NCBI RefSeq assembly: GCF_030272615.1
Contig: NC_081413.1
Span: forward strand, 338,364,802-338,428,801
Origin: Cryptomeria japonica
Lineage: Eukaryota; Streptophyta; Pinopsida; Cupressales; Cupressaceae
Direction: 5' to 3'
DNA length: 64,000 nucleotides
Part shown: positions 11,640 through 23,139 of the stretch, in pieces
Position numbering within the stretch: position 1 is the first letter of the stretch
Layout: each line of letters begins with the position of its first letter
Translations under genes and position numbers: made by a program
The notes under the pieces: model-generated
What the model was told of the DNA's origin: nothing
Seen by the model: the letters and a program-made list of their open reading frames with translations, nothing else
The model's database searches: none

Positions 11640-13402
11640 CTATCACCCTCTCCCTCATCGCTTGGTTGAGGAGGAGGAGCTTGATGCCCGGGATCCTGAT
11701 GAGGTGCCTGAGCTCCCTCTGATCATGCCATATACTATGAGTAGGGTATCACCTGCTGCGCAACATGAACTGCGACACTATATGTTGCCACATAATAAGC
11801 TGCCCTACTACTCTAGAGAAGTACCTCCTGTCGTAAAGCCTCTATCTCTGCTCTTGACTCTTCCCTTAATGATGTGATCTGGTGATCATGCTCGACCCTC
11901 ACCTCAGCAAGCTGTTGGTCTCGCTCTGCTAGTTGAGTCTGAGCCACTATCAACTGTGACTACAGCTCTGCAAGACGTGCTCTCATGGACCACCCTGCGT
12001 TAGTCCCCTACTCTCTCACAGGCTCTCCACCCCCATCTCCACCTGTAGCTCCACCCTGTTCATCTCGCTGCTATCGCACCTATCTCAGAGCTATTTGCTC
12101 CTCCTCAGTCCCACCCAATCTCACTCCTACATGCCCTAGGGATCTGCCCTCACCCCTCTGCTGTCCAACATCAGCTGGTACCCTGCTACTGCTAGCACTA
12201 GGATCACCACCACTGTGACATGGAGCTTCATCTCTTTGTCCCTATCCCTGTGCAGGTGCAGGGGCATCATCCTCAACATCCTCAATATGAGGAGCTTGCT
12301 CTGCTGGATCTATGAATCAAGGGAATGGATGCTACTGAAACCAATCTCTATATTGGGGCAATACTCCCACATCTACCACATCATCCATATAATCCCACCT
12401 CAGGTGGTGTAAACCAGTCAACTCCTGCATCGCCAAAGCATAGGACAATCGTGGAAACCATCCCTGTCTCTCCTCATCTGCATAACGTGCATACACTATA
12501 AACTCATGTGAGATCCCCTAAGGCTGACCATATTGCCTCATCACTCAAGAAACAATGAACCACTCCACAATGGTCTATGATCTCCTAATAAGAGGGTGAG
12601 TTATAAAAAGGTCCCTGCGAACCATCCGCCAGTCATCCCATGGTTCCAAGCCTCTGTACGATCTCCATACAATGGCTATCAAGTCATCTAGTTGCCATCT
12701 CCAAAAATCTATCTTGCCTAGATGGGGCTGCATAATGTATCCGACATACCTATATATAATTGGTTGCTTGAGCTCTCTACTATCATCTACTATAGGCCGA
12801 CAAATGGGAAGGTGCTCCCAAGCCCACACCTATAGAATATATACACCAGCAGCCATGCTCCGCCCATCTCTATACACGATCTCATGTATCTCTCGATACA
12901 TGTGGGCCAATAAACACAAACTCCAGCCAAGTCTCTGAGGGGTTTCTATCAATCTCTCTAGCATTCGACCCCATCCACACTAGAAACCCTGCTACCCTCT
13001 GTCTGGCATCAAAAAGTAGCCTATGAACCCTGCTAGAACACATGCCAGAGGATACTCCTCACTGTACCTGCTCATCAGTATGTCCCAACCAATGGAACAA
13101 GTGAAAATGTCAGGATCATTGAAGACATGCCTCACTTCCTGTAATCCTGGAAGGTGCCCTGAATCATAATCCACCTTATCCCTAGCAAAAGGGATATGAA
13201 GGATCCTATACACATCCTTGGGAGTGATAGTCAACTCCCCCACCGATAGATGAAATGTGTTCTGCTCTAAATAAAAATGCTCAACCAATGTCATGAGCAT
13301 TCTGTGATTCACACAGATATCAGGTAATCTCAATAGATGAGTCAAGCTGCACAAGTCAATATGAGCCTACTCAACCTCAGATAAATGTCTAACTAATGCC
13401 AT
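11640..13402 (-). pseudogene. Plant mobile domain protein, antisense in A1
   Basis: On the minus strand an ATG at 13402 opens a frame with FHLSVGELTITPKDVYRIL, YPLACVLAGFIGYFL, LCLLAHMYREIHEIV and WAWEHLPICRP. These are hallmarks of the plant mobile domain (MAIL/MAIN-like, aminotransferase-like family). The C-terminal part, about 12300-11640, turns acidic, Gln/Glu-rich and probably coiled-coil. In-frame stops near 13369 and 12990 and further stops downstream show it is broken. It is antisense to pol and lies between integrase and the 3' LTR, so it was probably captured by the element. PMD proteins are linked in plants to transposons and silencing; a role here is inference. Confidence 0.8.
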
Positions 13403-15150
13403 AGTAGGAGGATATATGCATCTAAACAATAGAGGAGGTAATCAAACCTGCAAAAACCCAACAACAAACAATCATAAAACATTCCACATGAGCCTACAAG
13501 AGAAGGAAAACATCACGCAAATCCAACTAAGTCAAATGCAAAATCAAATTTTCACGTTTAGACCTTCAAAAATGCTCACTGTCTCCCAAATGACAAAACA
13601 CAGAGAGACAGAATCTCGTACAAGCCAGGAATAGTTCTCACATGACAAAACAACCCCAAATGACATACTATTGGCTCCCGCACGACAAAATGGTCTTTTA
13701 ACATACCTATCGTACAATACGAGGGTACATCCCAAACGACAATTATAATGACCCTAAATGACAAAAGAAATTTTACTAGTTACTCATATGAGCCAAGAAT
13801 TGCTCTTGCACGATAAAATGTGAAACCCGACCCCAAACATGCGGAAAACTTGAAAAATGAACAAAAAAATTCAAAATTGAAAACATAAAGAGGCTTAAGA
13901 TCGATCACTTACCGCTGGCTCATAGTTTTGGGGTCAATTATGATGTCTCTGGCACTCGAATCGATGCTGATGAGTAGGGACCACCATGTTCTTCGTAGAA
14001 GGATTTTTGAATTTTCAAACTTGGAGGGTTAAAATGATTTGAAAATGACACTTTCGTCCCATATATAGCCAAAAACCTAACTTTTCAACTTGCTCCGATG
14101 GACATGAAAATTGTACCCTTAGCTAATTTGACCATTCTGATTCCATTTTCGGGATCGAAATCAAAATTCGAGATCATTTTTCTAGTCAATTTCACAATTT
14201 GGACTGCTTAGTGCTCTTTTCATCAATTGCTCGTTTTTCTTCCAATTGCGCTCAATTTCAACACTAAATATCAATTTCAATTCTACACATCAACATTACG
14301 ATCAACTCTGTGCTTAACTCACCAATCAACGCCAAATTTTTCAAATATTCCTCTGAATCAATTTGTGCTCAAATAACTTATTTTCGCCATACAATTTCCT
14401 ATGATCAAGTACCCTCGCTATCTTTCGATTTTGCTCCCGAGGGGGCATACTCACGACCTTATGACCTCACATCTCACAAGTCAAGAAATTTTTCAAATCT
14501 TCATCAAAAGTCGAGCCAAATCTTTTCAACTAAAGAAAATCAATTCTTATCGCTAAGGGGCATCTCATCTTCATTGCTTCACATCAAGTTGAGATCTCTC
14601 GATCATCTGAATCGAATCAATTGCTGGGGACATATTAGTTTCATTGCTTCAAATCAAGCTAATATTTGTCCTTCATTTGAATCAATCTCTTGTCGTTAGT
14701 TAGTTTCATCACTTCAAATCAAGCTGATTATTTATTTAAACTCAATCAAAAGTTTAAAGAGTATCTTTGATCACACTCAATTTAAGCAGGTGTTCAGTAT
14801 TTGTTTCTTGATCAAGCTGAATAGTTTATCTTCATTGTGTCTTGATCATTCAAGTTCAAGATCAATTTTTATCATCACTCACTGCATCTAAGTTCAATCA
14901 AGTTCTAGATTAGTAAGATCCACTTCTTGATCAATCAAGTTCAAGTTCAGTATCTTTTGTTTTCTATCGTTCCTTAGTTCAATCAAGTTTGGGAACGGTA
15001 TCGCTTTAATCAGATTTCATTCAGCTTTGTCACTTCGAATCAAGCTAAACACCTTGCTCTTCATCTAGTTCGTGATCATTCAAGTTCAGAACTGACATCT
15101 CCTAGACATCACACATTCTTTGAACCAGCGCGTTGCTCGCACATTAATTC
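13403..15150 (+). other. A1 3' untranslated region and possible PMD promoter
   Basis: On the minus strand a TATA box (ctatatat at 14061-14068) lies about 660 bp upstream of the PMD ATG and could have driven the antisense gene. A cluster of aatgacaaaa/acgacaaaat words lies at 13580-13780. From 14420 to 15120, words such as cttcaaatcaagct and ttcaagttcag repeat irregularly. A G-tract (tcccgagggggcat) sits at 14435-14448. Confidence 0.45.
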
Positions 15151-15163
15151 AAAGAGGGGCAAA
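15151..15163 (+). other. Polypurine tract of A1
   Basis: AAAGAGGGGCAAA lies directly before the LTR start TGTAATACCC and differs by one base in length from the tracts of A0 and C. Confidence 0.85.
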
Positions 15164-16215
15164 TGTAATACCCTCAAAATGGTCATCTAAACCATGGGCC
15201 CCTAATCTCGACAACATCACCAAGGTCCTAACCAAAGGCCATTAAACCAACCTTGAGCACATTATTAATTCTTTAATCATCAAATATCACATGGCAAATC
15301 AATTACTCAATATTAATTAAATATTCATTTAATTAATAGAATCATTTCCAAGAATATCATTTTGATCAATTATCCCATTTTAATTTATTAAATATCCTTG
15401 CATATTTAATTAATTAATAAATTGCTATTTAATCATGCAAAAGGAATTAATTTATTACAAAAGAGGAATTAATTACAAAACAAGAGTTGAATTGAAATTA
15501 AACAAAAACAATTGAATTGAGAGAGAAATCAAACTTGAGATATTATTTCTTTTTCTAAATTTAGAACTTGAAATCAGAAAAGTAATTTAATTGAATTATT
15601 GAATTATTCTCTAAAATTGGAACTCAAAGCTTTTCAGAAAAAGAAGTTCAGTTGCATTGAAAAGACTCTTTTCTAGAATAAATAAAAGAATTATCTATTT
15701 TTATCACAAATGCATGGAATTAATTTATTATTATTTCCAATGCAACTTGGACTTCTAATTTGAATTCATTTCAATTAAACTATAATTGGAATCTATCTCA
15801 AGGTTAACTAAACCTGATTTCTCAAATATTTTCAATTAATCCTAAATTGAGTTTTTCTCTTGGTAATTCTCTATAAATTCAGTCTTCAGCTCTCATTCCA
15901 ATTTACCCCAGAGATTTTTGAGAACACGCTTGGAGATTATTATCACACTAATTTCGCTCTGGAGTCACTGAAGATTATTGTGCCTTTTTAGATTGCTTGC
16001 AGCCATTATTGCTTACATCCATTATTGTTTGAATTGATTATTTTGCTTGAATTATTCATCCATCTTGCATCCATATAGTTAAATATCATATAGATTAAAT
16101 CCTTCGTCTTGGTGTAGTCTAGTCACTGGTATTGCTTATAACAATCTGAGAGCAATCTTATACTCGCATCTTACAGAAGGCAATTAGTTGCAATCAGACC
16201 ACTTTTTCACACACA
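15164..16215 (+). repeat. 3' LTR of A1
   Basis: It starts TGTAATACCCTC after the PPT and contains an attaattaaatattcattt block like the U3 of A0 and C. A TATA box (tataaat, 15872-15878) lies about 340 bp before the right junction. The right edge is where the truncated Copia-like LTR of D begins, so the LTR end may be missing. Confidence 0.7.
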
Positions 16216-16868
16216 CAACATTGAATATCTTTTGTAATGTATTGTAAGCCGACATAAGGCATATTGTTTATAGAGGGTATATAAGTCAGTCTGTTAGGTC
16301 ATTTTGAGATATGACAAGGTATTAGAATAAAGTGATGTGAAGGATATGTAGGTCATTTGTATGCGAAATTTATATCATACTATGATCAGTAGATGGTTTG
16401 TAAAGCATTCTTGGAGGAAAGGAGATACAAGTAAAAGGGTTCAATGTTTATGAACCAGTACAGAACAAAGCTATAACCAAAACTCTTTTTGGCATTGCAG
16501 ATGCATTTTGTGAGTTCACCATTACTATTTTATCTTAGCAGAAGCTTGTAGTCAGTGAGACTTTTTTGCATTGGGCAGTGTGCCTTTCCCCCATACTATG
16601 TAATATCTTTCATATGGCTAATGAATTGATATTGTGGGTCACAAATCCCACCTTGGTTTTTCCTCTTTGAGGTTTTCCACATATAAAATTTAGTGTGTTG
16701 TGGTGTTCATTCATGTGGCCGGTTCATATACTTCATGTTATATGTTTCTTTATTTACCGGTTTATATGTGTATGTTGTAATAAGGTAAAATCTTATATTA
16801 CCAACAGAACACTGATTCACTCCCCCCTCCCCTCCTCTCAGTGTTCTTGGATTCATTGTATTCCAACA
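16216..16868 (+). repeat. 5' LTR of D, truncated
   Basis: Matches the 3' LTR from 22120 onward (caacattgaatatcttttg and the following sequence) and ends in ttccaaca. The first 227 bp of the LTR are missing at the junction with A1. A TATA box (tatataag) lies at 16278-16285. Confidence 0.85.
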
Positions 16869-16882
16869 ATTTGTATCAGAGT
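16869..16882 (+). other. Primer-binding site of D, tRNA-Met type
   Basis: ATTTGTATCAGAGT abuts the LTR end and matches the usual TTTGGTATCAGAGC except for a lost G and a changed last base. Confidence 0.75.
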
Positions 16883-17935
16883 ATGGTACCTCAGAGGAAG
16901 TCTAACAGCTTGAGGAAGATCCTGAAACTGGAATCATTGAAGATGGCTATGGAGAAGCAACTTGAGATGGCACTTGAGGATTATGATGCTGAAAGGATGA
17001 AGAACTTAAAACTGAAAGATGAATTAAATTCTTGTTCTACAAGAAAGGTTATCATCATCTCAAGCTAGGAGGAAGGAACTTTTTCAAAACTAGGATGATG
17101 AAGAGAAAAATGCACTTAAGGAACAATGTCAGAAGCAGAGTCAACAAAACATGCTAATGAAGAAGAAAATGAAAGACCTGACTATGATGATGTCAAAAGA
17201 TATTGAGGACAAAAAGAAGAAGGAAGAAAATTTTGTTGTATCTCTGAAGAACAAATTTGAAGAATGTGGTAGATTGGCTCATGAGAATGATCTGTTGAGA
17301 ACTGATTTGGTACAATCTTGGAATAATGAACAAGAGCTTGAAAGACAAATAATAACTCTGAGAGATGATCTGACTACTACAAGTGAGTATAAAGAAAAAT
17401 TCAAGATTAGTGTTGCATAGTTGGATGACTTATTGAAAAGACAAAGGCAGAGCGAATATTCTAGACGACTTGGATTTGTACAAGGTGAAAGCTCTGGTAC
17501 TACAAATGAAGATCAGACAATCGGCATGTAGAAATCATTAGACCAAAGGAAACCAATAAGGCAATCTAATGCTTACAAATTCAATGGTAGATGCTTTGTT
17601 TGTAATAAATTTGGGCATATGGCTAAATAATGTATAAATAGAGAAAATCTAAACTACAATTCAGTTCCTAGTCAATGCACAAATTGCAAGAAATATGGTC
17701 ATAAGTCAAAAGAATGTAGAATGAATGTTAAGTGCCATGCATGTGGAAATTTTGGACATTTGGCTAATCAATATAGGTCAAGGAATGACACTGGATATGT
17801 CAAAGAAATTCAAAAGAACAAAGTTACATGCTATGCATGTAACAAAATAAGTCATATTGGTAAGTACTGCAGAAGCAAGACTAAACCAGTTAGCAATGAC
17901 AAAGAAAAGTATAAAGGAAAGCAAAAGGTAGATTA
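16883..17935 (+). pseudogene. gag: Gag C-terminal part with zinc knuckles (D)
   Basis: Charged, coiled-coil-like pieces (about 16880-17068 and 17151-17420) lead to four CCHC-type knuckles between 17590 and 17880: CFVCNKFGHMAK-C, CTNCKKYGHKSKEC, CHACGNFGHLANQY (last Cys replaced by Tyr) and CYACNKISHIGKYC. Knuckles of this type bind RNA during packaging. The sequence before the first one resembles the Copia gag signature FxGxCxxCNKxGH. The capsid part is missing or unrecognisable, and stops lie at about 17068, 17420 and 17628. Four knuckles is more than the single one usual for Copia gag. Confidence 0.7.
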
Positions 17936-18435
17936 AATACAACAAAATCACACCAAGAGATGGGTTAGAAAGTTTGTAGAACCAAGTGGAGATGCAACTA
18001 CACCAACAATTGCACCAGTAACTCCACCGGTAGAACAAAGCATTCCTACACCGGTAGGAAATTCAACTAGTAACTAAGGCATACGCCTTAAGGGTTGGAA
18101 AATTCATTGCAAATATTTCATATTCCTTGGAAGAGATCTAGAGAGTTGTATTGATCATTGATGGAGGTTTATCTGGCATAAAACTATGAAATTGACATCC
18201 AGTAGGGTGCACCACTAAGCATTTATGATAGTGAAGGATTAGGGTTTACTCACTGATAAAAAGGGAAAATTGACTCATTTTCACTCACTCAACACTCGAG
18301 TAAACTAGAGTGAAGCAAAGGAGAATCACAAGCAATCAAGAGCAAGAAAAGGCATTCTAAAAGGATTTCCAACAGTTATCTAAGAAGTGATCAAGATCTT
18401 TCAACCGATGATCATTTTCTAGGTATTTATTTGAA

Positions 18436-21400
18436 ATGGCATCTGGATCATCATTTTCTCCTCCTTTCATTGTGAATACCATTATTGTTGAGGTTAAGGA
18501 TAGGCTTAGGCCAATTTTCAAGAAAGTTCCTCAAATTGCAATGAAGGAAGACTCTACAGGCACATTCTCGAGGGTTCCCGATGGTGTGGTTTATGTGGAA
18601 GATGTCAGGGCTTATATTCACTACACCTTGGAGGATTTAGGTACTGAGGAAATCAAGGGAATGTATCAATATGTGATACTAGGCAACTCCAGAACAATCA
18701 AGCTATAATATAAAATCATTGAAGACCTAGGGTTAACCGGAATTCTATATATATCAGAATTCAAAGATGAAGTGATTAGATATGTCCTAAGAAGGGTCCA
18801 TAATGAATTCATCTGGCTAGACTAGCCTCACATGATCATCAAAGAAGCAATTCAGGCAGTCACCGACTTACCCAAAGTTGGATAGGAACTAGGGAAGAAG
18901 ATCTCCAACACTAAGGTTGAAAAGCTCACTGGCACAACCCATGATGGAAGGTCGATGAGGGTCAGCACCATTAAAGATATAGATGTGAAATTTGCCAACA
19001 TGATCATCGGCTACAAGGTAACACAATCAAGTCGATTGAACTCTGTTTCCAGTTTTTGTATCCATGTTGCATATCAAATGATAAAGAATAATGGAAAGTA
19101 TGATTTGTGTGAATGGTTAAGAAGTGAATTAATGTTAAATCTTGGCAAGATCAAAGGTGTTAAGAAAGGAAAATTTTGGTTTAGCAATCTTATTGTCTGC
19201 CTAATGTTGTATTTCATGAATGAGCTACTGGGTTTGGGAAAGAAACACTAGGCTCATGACATACTGGTAGGTATGCAGATCAAAGATGCAATCACCAGTC
19301 TTAGTAGTAATAGGGATGAGAAGCTTTGGGGCTACTTTAAAACGTTTCAAGAGAACATGAGACTAAGGGAGAGAATATCCAAACACATTGTAGAGAAATA
19401 CTTCACTGATATTTTCTTCATGGTAAAAATAGATGAGACTCTCATGGAAGCAGTGGAACCCAGAACAATATGGGTCACTGAATTGGGATATGAAGTTGAT
19501 GATAGCATCTTGGAACTATATGATAAAATGTTTATTGATTCTCCTTTGGATGATAAGGTTGAACACTTTGGCACTGCAGAGGAGAAGGCTCTTGAGGTTA
19601 AAATTGGTTTCAACAAGAAAAGGAGGGAAAAGAAAATAGACAAAATGTCTGCATTTATTCAAAATGTAATTCACAGGATAGACATAGAACTAGGTTTTGG
19701 ATCTAAACCACTAAATCAACTGGTAACGGCTAGTGCTCTTGAGGTAAAGAGGCTTGAGACTTTCATATCTTCTATCACTTCTGAATCTAATCCAAAGGAT
19801 AATCAACCTCTTGCATTCAGAAGGGTATAGAGGAAGAAAGTTGACAAGCCTTCAGTAGAAGAGAAGGTGGAACCTAGGAGGAAGCTAGTATGAAAGGTGA
19901 TAACAACATCCACACCTCTGGAAAGGAAACCTACTTAGAAGAGGAAGCCTGCTCCATCCGATCCTACAACCCCCAACAAGAAGAAAAAGAGTGTGATAGA
20001 TGAAGGAATTGAATCTGGTAATGTTACCATCATCCCCCCAATGACTTGTGCAGAATTGATAGATGAGGTAACTAAAGATGGAATTTTGAAGAATGTGTCA
20101 AATTTCTATGAAGATTTAGATGATAATGAGTAAAATAAAATAAAAGAAGCAATTTTGTTACATATAGATATATATTAGAAGGCTTTGGTAGAGATTTTGA
20201 AGGAAATTCCTTTATCATTGTATAATAAGTTAGATGCAAGGAGATTAGATGCAATCAAGAGGGACATAGAGATTAAAGAAGTTGAACTTTTGCGTATGTG
20301 TGGTTCTATAAATAATGAGGAAATGAAAAGATGTATAGAAGTTACAAATAGAACAATCTTTAGCAGCAAACCCTAACAAATAAGCTTAATGATGGGTAGA
20401 GTCAATGAAATAATAAATGAGACCAGAGATGGTTGGGCTAAATTCTTCCAAAAGAATCTTGATTTCCTTACTTCTCAAGAAGAAAATTTTCTAAGGCAAC
20501 AACTCCCACCATTCCGGATAGATCAAAGGGAAAGGAATTTTGGGAAGTTCAGATCAAATTTTGAATGAACTGGTAGATAATCCTAAACCTGATGAGAGTG
20601 TACAGACTAAACATACAGTGACAACATTTGTACAGTCCGAGGAAGGTAATATAGGTAGTGTACATGATACTGATAATATTGTGGATAATACTCCACCAGC
20701 AGTAACAGATACTGCACCAAGTGGCAAAGCCACCAATACAAAAGAGGATGAGAAAAGAGATACACCAGGAGAGGATAAGGAGAAGAAATAAAAGGAAAAG
20801 GAGACCAAACCGGTAGTTGATTCCCAAGCAAAACTTTGGCAATTGACACTTCTCAAGTTGAGAAGAAATCAATCACAGAGATGAGTCTCATGGAGCTAAT
20901 GATGATGGTTTCTCAAATGTTAATGAAGGATGGATCTGCAGACAAAGGAATAATAGATTAGTCAATAATAGTTTTGCATAGATTGATTCCTGAATGTATG
21001 ATTGAAAATGAAGCAAGCCCTTCCGGCAAGCTTAAGGCATTGATAGAGCACATATCTAAAAACTTTCAATCATTGCAGCAAATTTCTGACTAACAAGCAC
21101 TTGAAAGATTTTCTTTGGCTAAGAAATCCGCTCCTGACTAGATTATTGAGACAAAGAAGAGAAAGGTTGAAGAGAAACTTATACTTATTGAAAATTCTTT
21201 GAAATAGTATACTAACATCTATAGGGCCTATTGTAATATAGAGATTCTTACAACAAATGTAGATAAGAGGATAAAGGAGTTACATGAAAGATTGCTAATA
21301 TTGCTAGTTATTTTGATGGACTAACTTCACTTACAACATCCATTGATGGACAAATTTTGACTTTGGAGAACCAATTTTTTTCTTTTGAAAAGGAAAGAGA

Positions 21401-21656
21401 CAAGAGTATTCGGAGAGAAAGAAGTCTTAGAGGTTTGGTGAGTCCAAGATTGGATTCACTTGGTGTACATAAGAAGGAATGCATGGATATGCTTGCAAAG
21501 CCCACACCGGAAAAAGTCACTAAGAAAGAAACACTTGCACATTTACTGAGTGGACTTTTATCCATACCTGAAACATTCAAAACTGGTTGGGATACCTATA
21601 TACAGTTGCTAGAGAAAGCTTATCCAGAAATCTTGAAATTGTTCAAGCTCTGGTAA
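18436..21656 (+). pseudogene. Large unknown ORF replacing pol in D
   Basis: A reading frame of about 1000 codons is recoverable as open pieces 18436-18708, 18955-19251, 19273-19830, 20185-20376, 20540-20791 and 21357-21656, separated by stops and small frameshifts. The N-terminal half looks globular. The middle is Lys/Glu-rich, then there is an acidic Thr/Asp/Glu-rich spacer, and the end is helical and charged. No RT, IN or PR motif is present. The layout resembles the unknown ORF in the LTR of B, although I see no clear residue identity. A remote match to the putative plant transposon protein family (Transposase_32-like) is possible but unproven. Confidence 0.5.
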
Positions 21657-21880
21657 AGTAATCTGTAATTATTCTTTCAATTCTTTCATCGATCTTTGGC
21701 ATTGATGCCAAAGGGGGAGGATATGTATGTGAAAAATATGTATAAAATTTATATATAATCCTAGGGAGGAGATATTAGATAGAGTGTATATTGCAAACAT
21801 ATTCAATCAGCTCAGGGGGAGCATGTTTCAGTTAAACCGATAGGGAATCCATTTTTCACATGAGTGTTGCCATCAATGCC

Positions 21881-21892
21881 AAATGGGGAGAT
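21881..21892 (+). other. Polypurine tract of D
   Basis: AAATGGGGAGAT lies directly before the 3' LTR start TGTTGGCA. Similar G-rich words (ccaaagggggagg near 21710, cagggggagcat near 21815) lie upstream, as is common before Copia 3' LTRs. Confidence 0.75.
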
Positions 21893-23139
21893 TGTTGGCA
21901 ATTGATACTCATTGGATTCATATGTTGTCATTGATGGCAACAAGATTCTATACTGACATATACCGGCATTGGAGGCATATACCAGAAAATACCGACATTG
22001 GAGTATTTAGGGTCATCACCGGCACTAGCACTGGCATCCAGCACCTCAGTGAAGCCGACATCAGTCTAGGATCCGAAAAGTTTTATTTGTAAAATAATTT
22101 TGTAATTATTTTATAGGGCCAACATTGAATATCTTTTGTAATGTATTGTAAGCCGACATAAGGCATATGTTTGTAGAGGGTATATAAGTCAATCTGTTAG
22201 CTCATTTTGAGATAAGACAAGGTAGTACAATAAAGTGATGTGAAGGATATGTAGGTAACTTGTATGCAAAAGTTATACCATACTATGATCAGTAGATGGT
22301 TTGTAAAGCATTCTCGGAGGAAATGAGATATCGGTAAAAGGGTTCAGGGTTTATGAACTGGTATAGAACAAAGCTATAACCAAAACTCTTTTTGGCATTG
22401 CAAATGCATTTTGTGAGTTCACCATTACTATTTTATCTCAGAAAAATCTTGTAGTTAGTGAGACTCTTTTGTGTTGAGCAGCGTGCTCTAGGTAGTGTGC
22501 CTTCCTTCATGTGCAAGCCCCCATACTATGTAATATCTTTCATAAGGCCAGTGAATTGATATTGTGGGTCACAAATCCCACCTTGGTTTTTCCTCTTTGA
22601 GGTTTTCCACATATAAAATTCAATGTGTTATGGTGTTCATTCATGTGGTTGGTTGATTTACTTCATTTTATATGTTTCTGTTGACAATGGGTCGGCGTCC
22701 CTTGTGGGGATTCGTGACATGGTTTAACAACATCTTGTGGATTCTATAAGTCTAGTGGTTGTATCAGGCATTGGCAGGTCGATATTTTGGTGCAACGACA
22801 AGCCAAGCTTGTAACAAGTGGTATCAGAGCTTGGTCACAGGTTCAAATCATGCAGGCCACAGTGAGTGACGTCGGGAGGGGGATTGTTGATAGTGGGTTG
22901 GTGTCCCTTGCTAGGATTCGTGACATGGTTTAGCAGCCTCTTGTGGATTCTATAAGTCTAGTGGTTGTATTAAGCATTGACAGGTCGATCTTTTGGTGCA
23001 ATGGCAACCCTAGCTTGTAACAGTTTCTTCATTTACTGGTTTATATGTGTATGTTGTAATAAGGTAAAATCTTATATTACCCATAGAACACTAATTCACC
23101 CTCGCCTCCCAATGTTCTTGGATTCATTGTATTCCAACA
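21893..23139 (+). repeat. 3' LTR of D, interrupted by a TRIM
   Basis: Starts TGTTGGCAATTG, ends ATTCCAACA. A TATA box (tatataag) lies near 22178. Without the TRIM and one target duplication it would be about 898 bp. The insertion splits the region matching 16745-16750 of the 5' LTR. Confidence 0.9.
22679..23022 (+). mobile_element. TRIM element inside the LTR of D
   Basis: Two 138-bp terminal direct repeats (22679-22816 and 22885-23022) start TGTTGA and end TTGTAACA. They flank a 68-bp interior holding a perfect tRNA-Met primer site TGGTATCAGAGC (22819-22830) and a purine tract gtcgggagggggat just before the right repeat. The whole 344-bp unit is flanked by GTTTC (22674-22678 and 23023-23027). 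It has no coding capacity. By eye the two repeats differ at about 18 of 138 sites, so the insertion is old. Confidence 0.95.

Larger units (their letters stand above)
5306..16215 (+). mobile_element. A1: 5'-truncated Tat-like Ty3/gypsy element with antisense PMD gene
   Basis: Order on the plus strand: PR-RT linker, RT, RNase H, aRNH, integrase, long 3' region with an antisense PMD pseudogene, PPT (15151-15163), 3' LTR (from 15164). Gag and protease are missing. The domain order RT-RH-aRNH-IN is that of the Tat lineage. Stops and frameshifts interrupt all domains. The 5' LTR is absent; the left border with A0 is approximate. Confidence 0.75.
16216..23139 (+). mobile_element. D: non-autonomous Copia-like LTR element
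   Basis: The LTRs have Copia-style ends (TGTTGG/CCAACA). The 5' LTR is followed by a decayed tRNA-Met primer site. Before the 3' LTR are G-rich words such as gccaaagggggagg, and the PPT is aaatggggagat. Between them are a gag zinc-knuckle tail and a long unknown ORF. No protease, integrase or RT motif was found, so the element would depend on a partner for mobility. Confidence 0.75.

Noticed and set aside
11662-12412. Plus-strand open frames
   Set aside because: They are antisense to the C-terminal part of the PMD pseudogene and show no family features.
22817-22884. Interior with tRNA-like primer site as a tRNA gene
   Set aside because: Only the primer complement is present; no cloverleaf fits in 68 bp.
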